Below are positions 17,729-29,047 of a stretch of DNA of 64,000 nucleotides, piece by piece. Source of the stretch: Roseovarius sp. ZX-A-9 (GTDB lineage: Bacteria > Pseudomonadota > Alphaproteobacteria > Rhodobacterales > Rhodobacteraceae); the NCBI RefSeq assembly GCF_028369135.1, contig NZ_JAPWHW010000007.1, positions 62,001 to 126,000 on the forward strand, written 5' to 3'. The translations under genes and the position numbers were made by a program. Numbering within the stretch: the stretch's first letter is position 1; every line of letters starts with the position of its first letter. Under the pieces are notes generated by a model. That model was not told where the DNA came from and ran no database searches. It was given only the letters and a program-made list of their open reading frames with translations.

Positions 17729-17832
17729 AGATGATCTCGCACCTTCGGGGCGCGCTTGCCTTTGCCAACAACAAGTGAGCCGAAACAGGGCAAACTGCGG
17801 CGGGCCGAGGCCTAATGTATCGTCAAGTCAGA

Positions 17833-18558
17833 TCAGGACGCTTTCTTGCGCCGCGACAGGAAGCCAAGACCGCCAAGACCGGCCAGCAGCAACGGAAGGC
17901 TTGCGGGCAGCGGCACGGGGGTCGCAGTGCCGAAGTTCGCCTGAAACGCCAAGTCTTCATTGTAGCCGAAACGAGAAAACCAAGTGCTGGAATTCGTAAT
18001 TGCGCGACCATCATTGGAATACAGGAATTCTCCGCCCAGATAATGATCCGTCGGACCGTTGAAGTCGGTTGCGCGAACGGTTGTATTGTCCAGTGTGCCA
18101 AGGCTACCGGCACCATTCCCCAAGAATGTATTCAGGACAAATACATAGCCGGCACCGGATGTCACATTCAGATTCGGCGCGACAGTGAATGCCTCAAGCC
18201 CCGTTCCGGTGTGGGTGAGGATTGTCGTGAAAAGCTGGTTGTTGGCATCAGGTGCCCAGCCTGTACCGGGAAGACTGGCATTACGAACCCCATAGATATC
18301 AAGGCTGAAAGTACCGCCCACATTCCCGGGGAGGTTCGTCAATCTGACGGACAAATCCGACCAAAAGTCTCCATCAGCAATAACAGTCTGCGCATACTGC
18401 GTTGAACCGCCGTTAGATCCAAAACTGCTCTGATCGAAATTGCCCGCAAGATCGAATAGATCCACACTACCAGCGGATGCTCCGCTTACAGTTCCCGCGA
18501 GCACGATAACTGCGGCGGCGATCCGGTTCAATGGCCCTCGTTTTACTCGTAGGTGCAT
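17833..18558 (-). CDS. Exported protein with VPLPA-type C-terminal sorting signal
   Basis: A 241-residue secreted protein with a signal peptide to about residue 29 (GASA), a beta-rich middle and a C-terminal sorting signal. The signal is VPLPASLPLLLAGL, a hydrophobic helix and then SRRKKAS, i.e. a VPLPA-type (PEP-CTERM-like) tripartite tail for exosortase-style processing, often linked with exopolysaccharide export. The middle resembles choice-of-anchor type domains. I chose the ATG (MHLRVKRG) over an upstream TTG. The gene is wedged between ftsA and ftsZ but has its own terminator and no division-related feature, so it looks like a recent insertion into the dcw cluster. Confidence 0.75.
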   Translation of the reverse strand: MHLRVKRGPLNRIAAAVIVLAGTVSGASAGSVDLFDLAGNFDQSSFGSNGGSTQYAQTVIADGDFWSDLSVRLTNLPGNVGGTFSLDIYGVRNASLPGTGWAPDANNQLFTTILTHTGTGLEAFTVAPNLNVTSGAGYVFVLNTFLGNGAGSLGTLDNTTVRATDFNGPTDHYLGGEFLYSNDGRAITNSSTWFSRFGYNEDLAFQANFGTATPVPLPASLPLLLAGLGGLGFLSRRKKAS

Positions 18559-18730
18559 CAAAGTTTCCAATTCTATATATTGCCCGTGTAATTCTTGGCA
18601 TTTCGCCAGTCCTGATGACCTGACGTATCAACACCAACGGGTCAATAAAAAAGCCGAAAAGCTTGTTAACTGGAGAAGATCCGTCAACAGTAGCGAGAGC
18701 TGGAAACGTTTGCCCCCAAATGGGCGACAA

Positions 18731-20065
18731 TCACCAGTTGTCTCGGAACCATTTGACCGCCCGTTTCAGCGAGCGTGCCGGATAACGGTCGACCGGCAGT
18801 TCGAAGTCCCACCATTCGTCCTGCGGATTGGCCGCAAAGAGGCACATGCCCACTGAGCTGGCAAAGCCCGCGCCGGTCGCGGCCTGCGGCAACCCGTGCA
18901 CGCGCAAGGGCCGTCCCAGGCGCACCTGTTGGCCCAGAATGCGGCTGGCGAGCCCGTCAAGGCCGGGGATTTGGCTACCGCCGCCGGTCAGCACGATCTG
19001 CTGGCTGGGCAGGCAGTCGAACCCGGCAGCATCGAGGCGCGCGCGCACTTCCTCCAGTATCTCCTCGACCCGGGGGCGCATGATGCCGATCAGTTCGGCG
19101 CGGCTGACGGTGCGTCGGTCATGATCCCAGTCGCCGGTATCGCCGCCGATCTCGATCATTTCGCGGTCATCCATGCCGGTGGCGACGACGCCGCCATAAA
19201 AGGTCTTGATCCGCTCGGCGACGGAGGTGGGCACCTGAAGCCCCATCGAGATGTCGCCGGTGACGTGATCGCCGCCCATGCGCACGGAGTCCGCATAGAT
19301 CATGTGTTTCTTGATGAAGATCGAAATGCCGGACGTGCCGCCCCCCAGATCGATGCAGGCCGCGCCCAGTTCCTGTTCGTCCTCCACCAGCGACGAGATG
19401 CCGCTGACATAGGCCGAGGACGCTACCCCGGCGAGTTCCAGATCGCAGCGTTTGACGCAGTAGGCAAGGTTCTGGATCGCGATGCTGTCCACGGTCAGCA
19501 TGTGCATGTCTGTGGCCAGCGTCTGGCCCATCTGGCCGCGCGGGTCGATCAGGCCCGAGCGATGGTCGAGCGCGAAATTCACCGGCTGGGCGTGCAGCAC
19601 TTCGCGGCCGCTGCCGATATCGGGCAGGTCACAGGCGCTGAGCACGCGGCTCACGTCCTGTTCGGTCACGATATGCCCTTCAAGCTCCACCTGCCCGGCC
19701 AGCCCGTAGCTGCGCGGCTGAGCGCCGGAGAAACAGGCGATCACGTGATCGACGCGAATGTTGGCCATCTTCTGTGCGGCCTGCACGGCGGTGCGAATGG
19801 CGCGCTCGGTTTCCTGCATCGCTTCGATCTCGCCAAAGCGGACCCCGCGCGAGCGGGTGGTGGCGGCGCCAATCACGCGGAACCCCGCCTGCCCGGCCAT
19901 TGCGCCGACGCCGTCGGTCTCGGTCACACCATCGGTGCCGTCAAAGCGCAGCACGAGGCAGGCAATCTTGGAGGTGCCCACATCCAGCACCGCCACGACA
20001 CCGCGTTGCATGGCAGCCCGGCGCATGTTGCGCATTGCGCGTTGGGATTCGTATAGTTCAATCAT
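18731..20065 (-). CDS. ftsA: Cell division protein FtsA
   Basis: A 444-residue actin-like ATPase that tethers FtsZ to the membrane and recruits later division proteins. Recognisable parts are the phosphate-1 loop VLDVGTSKIACLV, the GAACIDLGGGTSGISIF phosphate-2 segment and the adenosine loop VLTGGGSQIPGL, with a C-terminal amphipathic tail (KRAVKWFRDNW) as membrane anchor. The ATG start overlaps the ftsQ stop (ATGA), so the two are translationally coupled. Confidence 0.96.
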   Translation of the reverse strand: MIELYESQRAMRNMRRAAMQRGVVAVLDVGTSKIACLVLRFDGTDGVTETDGVGAMAGQAGFRVIGAATTRSRGVRFGEIEAMQETERAIRTAVQAAQKMANIRVDHVIACFSGAQPRSYGLAGQVELEGHIVTEQDVSRVLSACDLPDIGSGREVLHAQPVNFALDHRSGLIDPRGQMGQTLATDMHMLTVDSIAIQNLAYCVKRCDLELAGVASSAYVSGISSLVEDEQELGAACIDLGGGTSGISIFIKKHMIYADSVRMGGDHVTGDISMGLQVPTSVAERIKTFYGGVVATGMDDREMIEIGGDTGDWDHDRRTVSRAELIGIMRPRVEEILEEVRARLDAAGFDCLPSQQIVLTGGGSQIPGLDGLASRILGQQVRLGRPLRVHGLPQAATGAGFASSVGMCLFAANPQDEWWDFELPVDRYPARSLKRAVKWFRDNW

Positions 20066-20937
20066 TGCTCTTCTGTCCCCACACCCATGTTTCGCACGTG
20101 CCACCAACCTTCAACGGCACGTTCCCTCATTCTCAGCGTCGGCCGCGCGGCAAGGCGCATGTCCACCGCCGCGATATCGCGCTCCAGCATTTCCTGGCTT
20201 TCGTTCAACACGATCACGCGCTCCAACGCGCGGACCGGGTTTTGTTCGGGCAGCAGGATGCGCTGCTCGCGGTCCAGCACCACGTCCCAGCGCCGTTCGC
20301 CCATCCGCACGAGACCGCGCAGGCGAAGTTGCAGCGGCCCGGCCGCGCGCTTGATCTCGAGCGCCTCGGCCACATGTGCGGCCGCGCCCTCGCCGGTCAG
20401 CACCAGCAGATCGGGCCGGGCTGCGCGTGACGGGGCAGTGTCGATGACAACCCCACCGACATCGATGACCTTCAGCCCCTCGCGGGTGCGCAGAAGTGCG
20501 GCGGGCTGGCGCTCTTGCACCTGCACCTCAAGCACACCGCCCTGACGCAGGCGCACGGCGGCGGCGGAAACCGCGGGCAGCGCCTCGACGGCGCGGCGTA
20601 CATCGTCAAGCTCCATGTCAAAGGAACTGGCGGGCAAACGATACGGGAAGCTGTCGTGGATCGCCTCGGCCACACCGGGGCTGGCGCCTTCGACCGAAAG
20701 TAGCCTGACCGTGAACTCCGGACGCGATTCAATCTGGTTGCGCAGGTCGGAGATGGTCAGCCAGATGCTTTCCTGCACATCAGCCTGCGACAGGTAGCTG
20801 GCCGCGGCCAGAAAACAGACGCTGAAGGGTATGCCCACACGCAAAAGCCGCCGGTAAAGCGGTGTCAGCATGATGCGGTGCACCCGGTAGGACCATCGCG
20901 ATGGAGCTGGATCGGCGCGCCTGTTCATCTCTGACAT
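20062..20937 (-). CDS. ftsQ: Cell division protein FtsQ
   Basis: A 291-residue bitopic membrane protein of the divisome (FtsQLB complex). It has a basic cytoplasmic N-terminus, one transmembrane helix at about residues 33-52, then a POTRA domain beginning around [13 protein letters not shown] and the FtsQ domain. It overlaps ddl by 13 bases and ftsA by 4, continuing the tightly packed dcw operon. Confidence 0.92.
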   Translation of the reverse strand: MSEMNRRADPAPSRWSYRVHRIMLTPLYRRLLRVGIPFSVCFLAAASYLSQADVQESIWLTISDLRNQIESRPEFTVRLLSVEGASPGVAEAIHDSFPYRLPASSFDMELDDVRRAVEALPAVSAAAVRLRQGGVLEVQVQERQPAALLRTREGLKVIDVGGVVIDTAPSRAARPDLLVLTGEGAAAHVAEALEIKRAAGPLQLRLRGLVRMGERRWDVVLDREQRILLPEQNPVRALERVIVLNESQEMLERDIAAVDMRLAARPTLRMRERAVEGWWHVRNMGVGTEEQ

Positions 20938-21845
20938 GAAGCGTCCTCCACCATCCAGCGACAGAGCGCACCAAAAGACATGCCAGCCGCCTGCGCCTGT
21001 TCGGGGCTGAGCGATGTCGGGGTCATGCCGGGCTGGGTGTTCGTCTCAAGCAGGATCAGGCCCGCCGCACCGCGCGCCTCGTCCCAGCGGAAATCGGTCC
21101 GGCTGACGCCCCGGCATCCCAGCGCCCGGTGCGCGCGCAGGGCGTACTCCATGCACAGTTCGAAAATTTCGGTCGGGATATTAGCGGGCACTTCGTGGCG
21201 CGAGCCGCCCACCTCGTATTTTGCGGAATAGTCGTACCAGCCATCGGTGATGATGTCGGTGACGGTCAGCGCGCGATCACCGACAACCGTGGTGGTCAGT
21301 TCGCGGCCCGGCGCATAGCTCTCGACCATCACCTCGTCCGGCATGTCATCGCCCAGTTGCGGCGGACTGTTGGCGGCCTCGTGGACGATATAGACGCCGA
21401 CAGAAGAGCCTTCGTTGTTGGGCTTGACCACATAGGGCGGGTCCATCACGTGGCGGCGGCGGACCTCGTCACGCGGGGCCAGCAGGCTGTCGGCCACGGG
21501 CAGGCCGGCGGCGCGGTAGGCGGCTTTGGTCGCCTGTTTGTCCATCGCAAGGGCCGAGGCCAGAACGCCGGAATGAGTATAGGGGATCTGCATCCATTCC
21601 AGCAGGCCCTGAACGCAACCGTCCTCACCCCAACGGCCATGCAGCGCGTTGAAGACGACGTCGGGTTTCAGATCGGCCAGCCGAACGGCCAAATCGCGGT
21701 CAGCCAGCAGCTCGACCACGTCATAACCTTCGTCCCGCAGTGCGGCGGCGCATTCGCGCCCAGTCGACAGCGAAACGTCATGCTCTGATGACGGGCCGCC
21801 CAATAAAACCGCAACTTTCGGGGGTGTTCTGCTCGAACGAACCAC
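20925..21845 (-). CDS. ddl: D-alanine--D-alanine ligase
   Basis: A 306-residue ATP-grasp enzyme that makes the D-Ala-D-Ala dipeptide for peptidoglycan. The N-terminal domain opens with [16 protein letters not shown], the family's usual motif. The ATP-grasp region holds [14 protein letters not shown], and the metal site is [12 protein letters not shown]. Length matches the family. Its position between murB and ftsQ is standard for the dcw cluster. Confidence 0.95.
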   Translation of the reverse strand: MVRSSRTPPKVAVLLGGPSSEHDVSLSTGRECAAALRDEGYDVVELLADRDLAVRLADLKPDVVFNALHGRWGEDGCVQGLLEWMQIPYTHSGVLASALAMDKQATKAAYRAAGLPVADSLLAPRDEVRRRHVMDPPYVVKPNNEGSSVGVYIVHEAANSPPQLGDDMPDEVMVESYAPGRELTTTVVGDRALTVTDIITDGWYDYSAKYEVGGSRHEVPANIPTEIFELCMEYALRAHRALGCRGVSRTDFRWDEARGAAGLILLETNTQPGMTPTSLSPEQAQAAGMSFGALCRWMVEDASCQR

Positions 21846-21892
21846 CTTGGTGCCTCAATGTCCCGGGCCGTTATCGACCCTGTTTTTTCTGC

Positions 21893-22840
21893 TCAGGGCG
21901 TGTCGCCCTCTGGTGGGGCCGGTTCACCGACCCTCATGATTTCCCACTCTAGCTGGATTGCGCTGTTTTGAAAAACCTTTTTTCGCACATCCTCGCCCAA
22001 GCCTTCCAGATCGGCGGCGGTGGCGCCTCCGGTGTTGATGAGGAAGTTCGGATGTTTCTCGCTCATCTGCGCGCCGCCGCGCCGCGCGCCGCGCAGACCG
22101 GCGTCATCGATCACCTTCCATGCCTTGAGATCATGGGTGTCGTCGGCCTGCCCCGTGCTGCTGAAACCCGCCGGATTTCGGAACGTGCTGCCTGCGGTGC
22201 GGTCCTTGGTCGGCTGGGTTTCGTCGCGTTTTGCCAGCTGCTCGGTCATCCGCGCTTCAAGCGCCGCCGGGTCGCCCATCGGCCCGCGCAGCACCGCCTG
22301 GGTGATCACCCACCCTTCCGGCAGGTCGGTCTGGCGGTAGCGGAAATCGAGGTCATCAGCGGTGAGCGTCACCACCTCGCCCGCCCGCGTCACCGCGCGC
22401 GCCGACACGAAGGCATCTGCCGTGTAGGTGCCGTAGCAGCCCGCGTTCATCCGCACCGCGCCACCGATGGCGCCCGGTATGGTGCGCAGGAATGTCAGGT
22501 CGATGCCTGCCTGCGCCGCGCGTTTGGCCACATGCGCATCAAGTGCGGCTGCCCCGGCGGTCACATGATCGCCGTCGGTTTCGATAGTGTTGAACCCCCG
22601 CCCCAGCCGGATCACCACCGCGCGCAAGCCCCCGTCGCGCACGATGAGGTTGCTGCCCACCCCCATCGGAAAGACCGGGATCGCGGGATCGAGCGCGCGC
22701 AGGAAGGCGGCCAGATCGTCCTCGTCCGCGGGCTGGAACAGCCAGTCCGCAGGGCCGCCGACGCGCAACCATGTGAGGTCTGCAAGCGGGCGATCGGGTG
22801 TGAGTTTGCCGCGTGGGGTGGGAAGCTGAGTCATGGGCAT
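21893..22840 (-). CDS. murB: UDP-N-acetylenolpyruvoylglucosamine reductase MurB
   Basis: A 315-residue FAD enzyme that reduces the enolpyruvyl ether to form UDP-MurNAc. It has the type I motifs [17 protein letters not shown] (substituted here as [10 protein letters not shown]) for FAD binding, [14 protein letters not shown], and GSTFRNP for the catalytic serine region. Two close ATGs (codons 1 and 3) are possible starts; an in-frame TTG 12 codons upstream is less likely. It follows DUF2484 and precedes ddl. Confidence 0.94.
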   Translation of the reverse strand: MPMTQLPTPRGKLTPDRPLADLTWLRVGGPADWLFQPADEDDLAAFLRALDPAIPVFPMGVGSNLIVRDGGLRAVVIRLGRGFNTIETDGDHVTAGAAALDAHVAKRAAQAGIDLTFLRTIPGAIGGAVRMNAGCYGTYTADAFVSARAVTRAGEVVTLTADDLDFRYRQTDLPEGWVITQAVLRGPMGDPAALEARMTEQLAKRDETQPTKDRTAGSTFRNPAGFSSTGQADDTHDLKAWKVIDDAGLRGARRGGAQMSEKHPNFLINTGGATAADLEGLGEDVRKKVFQNSAIQLEWEIMRVGEPAPPEGDTP

Positions 22841-22992
22841 GAGGTACGGTTTCGCGTGCAGCTCGGCAAGGTGCAACTCTCTGGTTTGGGAAATCGGTTG
22901 TCATCGTTGGCCGCTGCGGGCCCCGACAGCATTGCGCATGGCAGGCGCGACAACACTGGCACCAGATCTGCGGAGGTTTGCACCCTGCCCGC

Positions 22993-23235
22993 TCAGCCCT
23001 GCCTGCGCACCCAGCGCCAGAGATAGACCATCGGCCAGCGCAGCATTGACATGGCGGCGATAAGGCAGATGAGGCCAGCCAGCGGGCCGACCTGCCATGT
23101 GACATAGCCGAGGATCGGGATGGCAAGCGCTATCAGGCCATAGGCCAGCCGCCAGTGTTTGTCCCGGCTGGGGCGCATTGCCAGCACATTGGCCACCAGC
23201 GCCCAGATGCAGGCGAGGATCAAAGACAGCGGCAT
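22993..23235 (-). CDS. DUF2484 small membrane protein
   Basis: An 80-residue protein with two to three hydrophobic helices and a basic C-terminus (YLWRWVRRQG). Small proteins of this DUF2484 type are regularly found between murC and murB in Rhodobacterales, so the position itself supports the call. It starts 4 bases after the murC stop and is clearly part of the operon. Its function is unknown; a role in envelope synthesis is guessed from context. Confidence 0.8.
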   Translation of the reverse strand: MPLSLILACIWALVANVLAMRPSRDKHWRLAYGLIALAIPILGYVTWQVGPLAGLICLIAAMSMLRWPMVYLWRWVRRQG

Positions 23236-23239
23236 CGGC

Positions 23240-24655
<1,416 letters not shown>

Positions 24656-24656
24656 G

Positions 24657-25760
24657 TCAGGTCTTGCCTTTGTCTGCGAGGGTCTCAACCAGGTCGGCCA
24701 AGCGGGTCGATGCGTCCGGCATGGCGCAGCTCATGGCCGCCCGGGACATCTGCGCCGCCCCCTCGGGGTGGCTGAGGACGTTTTCAATCTGGGCGCTCAG
24801 CGCGTCCGGGGTCAGCGCTGTCTCGGGGATCAGGATGGCGCCACCGGCCTCTGTCAGGTGGCGGGCATTGGCGGTCTGGTGGTCGCCCACGGCGATTGCC
24901 AGCGGGATCACGATCGCGGGCCGACCGATCACGCTGATATCGGCGATCGAGGACGCGCCAGCGCGGCTGATCACCAACTGCGCCTCGCTCATCCGGCGCG
25001 GGACATCGCGAAAGAACGGCTCGACATCCGCATCGATGCCATTTTCGGCATAATAGGTGGCGACGCGGACCTGATCCTCGCCGCGTGCCTGATGACTGAC
25101 GCGGATGTTGCGCAGCATCTCCATCGGCAGGGCGGCAATCGCGGGCGGCACCAGATCGCTGAGGATGCGCGCGCCCTGACTGCCGCCGATGACGAGGATC
25201 GACATCGGGTAGTCGCCGGGCGGGATATAGCCCGCGCCCGCGCGATCAAGGATTGCGGCGCGCACCGGGTTTCCGACATGCTCGGCCTCGACACCCTCGG
25301 GCAATTCCGTGGGCCAGGTGCCGCAGGCGACCAGATCCACCCGCTTGGCAAAGGCCCGGTTGACCCGCCCCAGAACGCCGTTCTGCTCGTGCAGCATACG
25401 CGGACGGCGCAGCAGCAACGCGGCACTGAGCGCCGGGATCGTGGGATAGCCGCCGAAACCGATCACCACGTCGGGCTTGTCGCGCAGCATGCGAAACACA
25501 GCCCCGACGACGCCGAACGCAATCCGGAATGGGGCCGCCAGCTTGGCCAGCACCCCGCCACGGGAAAATGTCGCGCTGCTGATCTGTTCGATCTCGACCG
25601 TATGCGGAAAGCCGCCGGTGTAGCGCGCGCCGCGCGCGTCGGTGCTCAGCTTGACCCGCCAGCCGCGGCGCAGCATGACCTCGGCCAAAGACTGCGCGGG
25701 GAACATGTGCCCCCCCGTTCCGCCTGCTGCCATCAACAGAAGTGGTTTCCGCTCACTCAT
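24657..25760 (-). CDS. murG: Lipid II synthase MurG (GlcNAc transferase)
   Basis: A 367-residue GT28 glycosyltransferase that transfers GlcNAc to lipid I on the cytoplasmic membrane face. Features are the glycine-rich loop [12 protein letters not shown] near the N-terminus, the second GGSQGARIL loop, and the nucleotide-sugar site with [19 protein letters not shown]. The ATG giving MSERKPL is used in preference to a TTG four codons earlier. Confidence 0.96.
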   Translation of the reverse strand: MSERKPLLLMAAGGTGGHMFPAQSLAEVMLRRGWRVKLSTDARGARYTGGFPHTVEIEQISSATFSRGGVLAKLAAPFRIAFGVVGAVFRMLRDKPDVVIGFGGYPTIPALSAALLLRRPRMLHEQNGVLGRVNRAFAKRVDLVACGTWPTELPEGVEAEHVGNPVRAAILDRAGAGYIPPGDYPMSILVIGGSQGARILSDLVPPAIAALPMEMLRNIRVSHQARGEDQVRVATYYAENGIDADVEPFFRDVPRRMSEAQLVISRAGASSIADISVIGRPAIVIPLAIAVGDHQTANARHLTEAGGAILIPETALTPDALSAQIENVLSHPEGAAQMSRAAMSCAMPDASTRLADLVETLADKGKT

Positions 25761-25802
25761 CGCTACCCTCAACAGATGGGTATCACCCCACCATGCGCCC
25801 TG

Positions 25803-26969
25803 TCATCTTATCCTGCCCCGCAGGAGATCACCGATCTCACCCTGCGGACGGGTGCGGGTAAAGGCGAAAAGCATGCCGAGCGCAAGGCCACCCGCAATGA
25901 GCGAAGATCCGCCGTAGCTGACAAAGGGCAATGTCATGCCCTTGGCGGGCAGCAAACGCACGGCGACGCCCATGTTGATCATCGCCTGCACGCCGAAGGC
26001 AGCAACCAATCCGGTGCCCGCCAGACGGATGAACGGATCACGTTCGCGCATCAGCCGCATGAGCGAGCGCACCACCACCAGCGTGTAGAGCGAGATGATG
26101 ACCAGCACGAGGATCAGCCCGTATTCCTCGGCGGCCACGGCGATGATGAAATCGGTATGCGCATCGGGCAGTGACCACTTCACCTCACCCTCGCCGACAC
26201 CGACGCCGAAAAACCCGCCCTCGCGGATTGCGTTGGTGGCAAAACCCAGTTGCGTCGTGGGATCGACATCAGGGCTGAGGAACCCGTCGATCCGGCGCGC
26301 GAAATGCTCTGAATTGGCATAGGCAAACTGGCCTACAACGATGACCCCGCCTGCCATCGCCAGCAACAGCATGATCGGCGCACCCGCCACGAAATACATG
26401 ACACCCCAGGAAAACAGCACCAGCGACGCCTGCCCGAAATCCGGCTGCAGCGCCAGCAGCCCGACGATCATCAGCGCCATCAGGAACGACCAGCTTAGGC
26501 CGGGCGGGCCGTTGATCTCGCGGCTGGCGGCAATCATCCAGGCCGCGGCAACCACGAAGCCGGGTTTGAGGAATTCCGAAGGTTGGAAAGAGGCAAAGCC
26601 GAGGCTGTACCAGCGCACGGCGCCCTTGCCGAAATCAGTGCCCAGCACCGGCAGCAGCGCCAGTGCCACAAGGGCGATCAGAAAGCCGATCACTGCCAGA
26701 CGCCGCACCAGCATCGGGCTCAGCATCGAGGTAAACAGCATCGCCAGCATCGCCACGCCGCCAAAGAACGCCTGCCGCTGCACATAGTGAAATGGCGCGA
26801 AGCCGTTTTTTTCCGCCAGTGGCGGCGAAGCGGCAAAGCCCAGAAGCAGGCCGATCCCGAACAGGATGAGCACACAGGAGATCGACCATTTGTCGATCGT
26901 CCGCCACCATTTCGGCAAAACCGGCTCGACATCGCGAACAGGCACCGCCCCATAGACCATTTCCGTCAT
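25803..26969 (-). CDS. ftsW: SEDS peptidoglycan glycosyltransferase FtsW
   Basis: A 388-residue polytopic protein of the SEDS family that polymerises septal peptidoglycan. About ten helices are apparent, with the family motifs FLKPGFVV, EFLKP-type loop, GVGVGEGEVKWSLPDAHTD and, near the C-terminus, LPFVSYGGSSL. It heads the murG-murC run in this window. The upstream redoxin gene lies 110 bases away on the same strand. Confidence 0.95.
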   Translation of the reverse strand: MTEMVYGAVPVRDVEPVLPKWWRTIDKWSISCVLILFGIGLLLGFAASPPLAEKNGFAPFHYVQRQAFFGGVAMLAMLFTSMLSPMLVRRLAVIGFLIALVALALLPVLGTDFGKGAVRWYSLGFASFQPSEFLKPGFVVAAAWMIAASREINGPPGLSWSFLMALMIVGLLALQPDFGQASLVLFSWGVMYFVAGAPIMLLLAMAGGVIVVGQFAYANSEHFARRIDGFLSPDVDPTTQLGFATNAIREGGFFGVGVGEGEVKWSLPDAHTDFIIAVAAEEYGLILVLVIISLYTLVVVRSLMRLMRERDPFIRLAGTGLVAAFGVQAMINMGVAVRLLPAKGMTLPFVSYGGSSLIAGGLALGMLFAFTRTRPQGEIGDLLRGRIR

Positions 26970-27079
26970 GACAACCGCCGCTTACTGCCTCAATACACGC
27001 CCCTTTTCGGAGTCTGTGTATCAACGTAGCAGGAAGCGGCGATTGAGGGAAGCGCGCTCTGACGCGCGCCCCGGTGTGA

Positions 27080-27604
27080 TCAGCCCTGATGGGTGCCGCG
27101 GATGGGGTATTCATTGCCCCGGATGAACTCCAGCCCGCCGGCCAACCCTTCCAGATCGGGCCGCGAGAACGGTGCGTTGGAGACATCGACGATGTGCAGC
27201 TTGCCCTCGGCATTGATCACGAAAACGCCCGGCTCGGGAAACGGGCGGTCGGTTTCCTGCGGGCTGCGCGGATCCGAGATGTAGAGGCCAAGGTCACGCA
27301 TCTGCGCGATGCTCAGATCATACCCCACAGGGACCGTCAGGCCCAGTTCCTCTGCCATCGCCTGCGCCTTGGCCTCGGGATCGCCAGAGGCCGCGACGAC
27401 ATCGATACCATTGTCGTGGAAACGCGGCAGCAGTTTTTCGAGCCCTGTCAGGTACTTCTTGCAGATCGGACAGTGCAGGCCGCGATAGATCACCACCATC
27501 TGCCAATCGCGTCCGCCCTGCGGCGTGCCAAGCGTCAGTTCGCCACCTCCCAACTGCGGAATGGTCTGTTTCGGAAAAGCCATGCCGGCGTCCAGCGTTT
27601 TCAT
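27080..27604 (-). CDS. AhpC/TSA-type redoxin
   Basis: A 174-residue thioredoxin-fold protein of the peroxiredoxin-like redoxin group. The active site is HCPICKKY in the usual place after the second beta strand (VVIYRGLHCP), i.e. a CxxC motif rather than the single peroxidatic Cys of AhpC, followed by LTGLEKLLPRF. A thiol peroxidase or disulfide-reducing role is likely, but the substrate is unknown. The ATG giving MKTLDAGMAF is chosen; an upstream in-frame start has no support. Confidence 0.8.
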   Translation of the reverse strand: MKTLDAGMAFPKQTIPQLGGGELTLGTPQGGRDWQMVVIYRGLHCPICKKYLTGLEKLLPRFHDNGIDVVAASGDPEAKAQAMAEELGLTVPVGYDLSIAQMRDLGLYISDPRSPQETDRPFPEPGVFVINAEGKLHIVDVSNAPFSRPDLEGLAGGLEFIRGNEYPIRGTHQG

Positions 27605-27715
27605 ATCCTGCTCCTTGCGCGTTCTGTTGAGCATGGAACCTAATCCCGCGCGGGCTGACAACAAACCCGCTCACGACAACTTGACCGCACGCCCGCATTG
27701 CGGCAGTGGCGTCGC

Positions 27716-28912
27716 ATGCAACTCGATACCCTGATCCTTGGCGCCGGTGCGGCCGGCATGATGTGCGCGGCCCATGCCGGCGGGCGCACGCTGGTGATCG
27801 ATCACGCCCGCGCGCCCGGAGAGAAAATTCGCATTTCCGGTGGCGGGCGGTGCAATTTCACCAATCTTTACAGCGGGCCGGAAAATTTCCTGTCGCAGAA
27901 CCCGCATTTCTGCAAATCCGCGCTCAGCCGCTATAGTCAATGGGATTTCATCGCGCTGGTCGAGGCCCATGGCATCGCCTGGCATGAAAAGACTCTGGGG
28001 CAGCTGTTCTGCGACGACTCGGCGAAACAGATCGTCGCCATGCTGCGCGCCGAGATGGAGCGCGCCGGGGCCGCGCTCTGGCTGCAAACCAGCGTCGTGG
28101 AGATCGGCCATGACGGCAGCCGTTTCACCGCAACGCTGGAGCGTGACGGCACGCGGCACGAGATCCATGCGCGCAACCTCGTGCTGGCCACGGGGGGCAA
28201 ATCCATCCCCAAGATGGGGGCAACCGGGCTGGCCTATGACATCGCCCGCCAATTCGGCCTTGCCCTGACAGAGACGCGGGCCGCGCTGGTGCCTTTCACC
28301 TTTACCGATGGCCGGTTCTCTGCCCTGTCGGGCCTGTCGCTGCCGGTGCGCGCCACGGCTGGTACCGGGCAATTCGACGAGGCGCTGCTGTTCACCCATC
28401 GCGGCCTGTCGGGGCCCGCGATGTTGCAGATCTCTTCCTATTGGCGCGAGGGCGCGCCGATTGCGCTCGATCTCGATCCCGGCGGGGCGCTCTATGATGC
28501 CTTGCGGACCCAGCGTGCGCAGTCGGGCCGCCATCTGCTGAGCACCGAACTGGCCCGCCACATGCCCGCGCGTCTGGTCGCGGCCCTGCCTGAGCTGACC
28601 GGGTTGGACCTGGCGGGCAACCTTGCCGATCAGAGCGACGCGGCGCTGGGGGCACTTTGCGATATGCTGCGCGACTGGCGCCTGACGCCCTCGGGCACCG
28701 AAGGTTACCGCACCGCCGAGGTCACGCTGGGCGGCATCGACACCGACGCGCTGCAGGCCCGCACGCTGGAAGCACGCGACGTGCCCGGCCTCTACGCCAT
28801 TGGCGAGGCGCTGGACGTAACCGGCTGGTTGGGCGGGTACAATTTCCAGTGGGCCTGGGCCTCCGGCGCCGCTGCCGGGCGCGCGATCACCCAAACAGCC
28901 CGAACCGACTGA
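27716..28912 (+). CDS. HI0933/YhiN-family FAD-dependent oxidoreductase
   Basis: A 398-residue flavoprotein with an N-terminal Rossmann FAD site (LILGAGAAGMMCA), the family-typical SGGGRCNFTN segment, and the C-terminal ETLDVTGWLGGYNFQWAWASG motif that closes the flavin site (here EALDVTGWLGGYN). This family (YhiN/HI0933/BaiN-like) is broadly conserved, with unclear physiological substrate. It starts close to and divergent from the redoxin gene, sharing a short promoter region, but no functional link is evident. Confidence 0.85.
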   Translation: MQLDTLILGAGAAGMMCAAHAGGRTLVIDHARAPGEKIRISGGGRCNFTNLYSGPENFLSQNPHFCKSALSRYSQWDFIALVEAHGIAWHEKTLGQLFCDDSAKQIVAMLRAEMERAGAALWLQTSVVEIGHDGSRFTATLERDGTRHEIHARNLVLATGGKSIPKMGATGLAYDIARQFGLALTETRAALVPFTFTDGRFSALSGLSLPVRATAGTGQFDEALLFTHRGLSGPAMLQISSYWREGAPIALDLDPGGALYDALRTQRAQSGRHLLSTELARHMPARLVAALPELTGLDLAGNLADQSDAALGALCDMLRDWRLTPSGTEGYRTAEVTLGGIDTDALQARTLEARDVPGLYAIGEALDVTGWLGGYNFQWAWASGAAAGRAITQTARTD

Positions 28913-28956
28913 TAACCCCGCACATTCTGGCCCGAAATATCTGCGCCATTGGCACG

Positions 28957-28980
28957 AAAAACAGCGGCCCGCAGGGCCGC
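28957..28980 (-). terminator. Intrinsic terminator after map
   Basis: On the minus strand GCGGCCC-TGC-GGGCCGC (7-bp perfect stem, 3-nt loop) is followed by TGTTTTT, about 70 bases past the map stop. Confidence 0.7.
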
Positions 28981-29047
28981 CCCCGGCGACGCGCTCTGCG
29001 CGGCGCAATCCCTTGCAGCCGACGCGCCTCGCGCGGAGCGACCGGCC

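Larger units (their letters stand above)
17301..17832 (-). other. Leader region of ftsZ and trailer of the VPLPA gene
   Basis: About 530 bases with no convincing gene. It holds the terminator of the upstream exported-protein gene and a candidate promoter (given separately). The remaining 360 bases up to the ftsZ start would form a long 5' leader. Short open frames here have no recognisable content. Confidence 0.5.
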
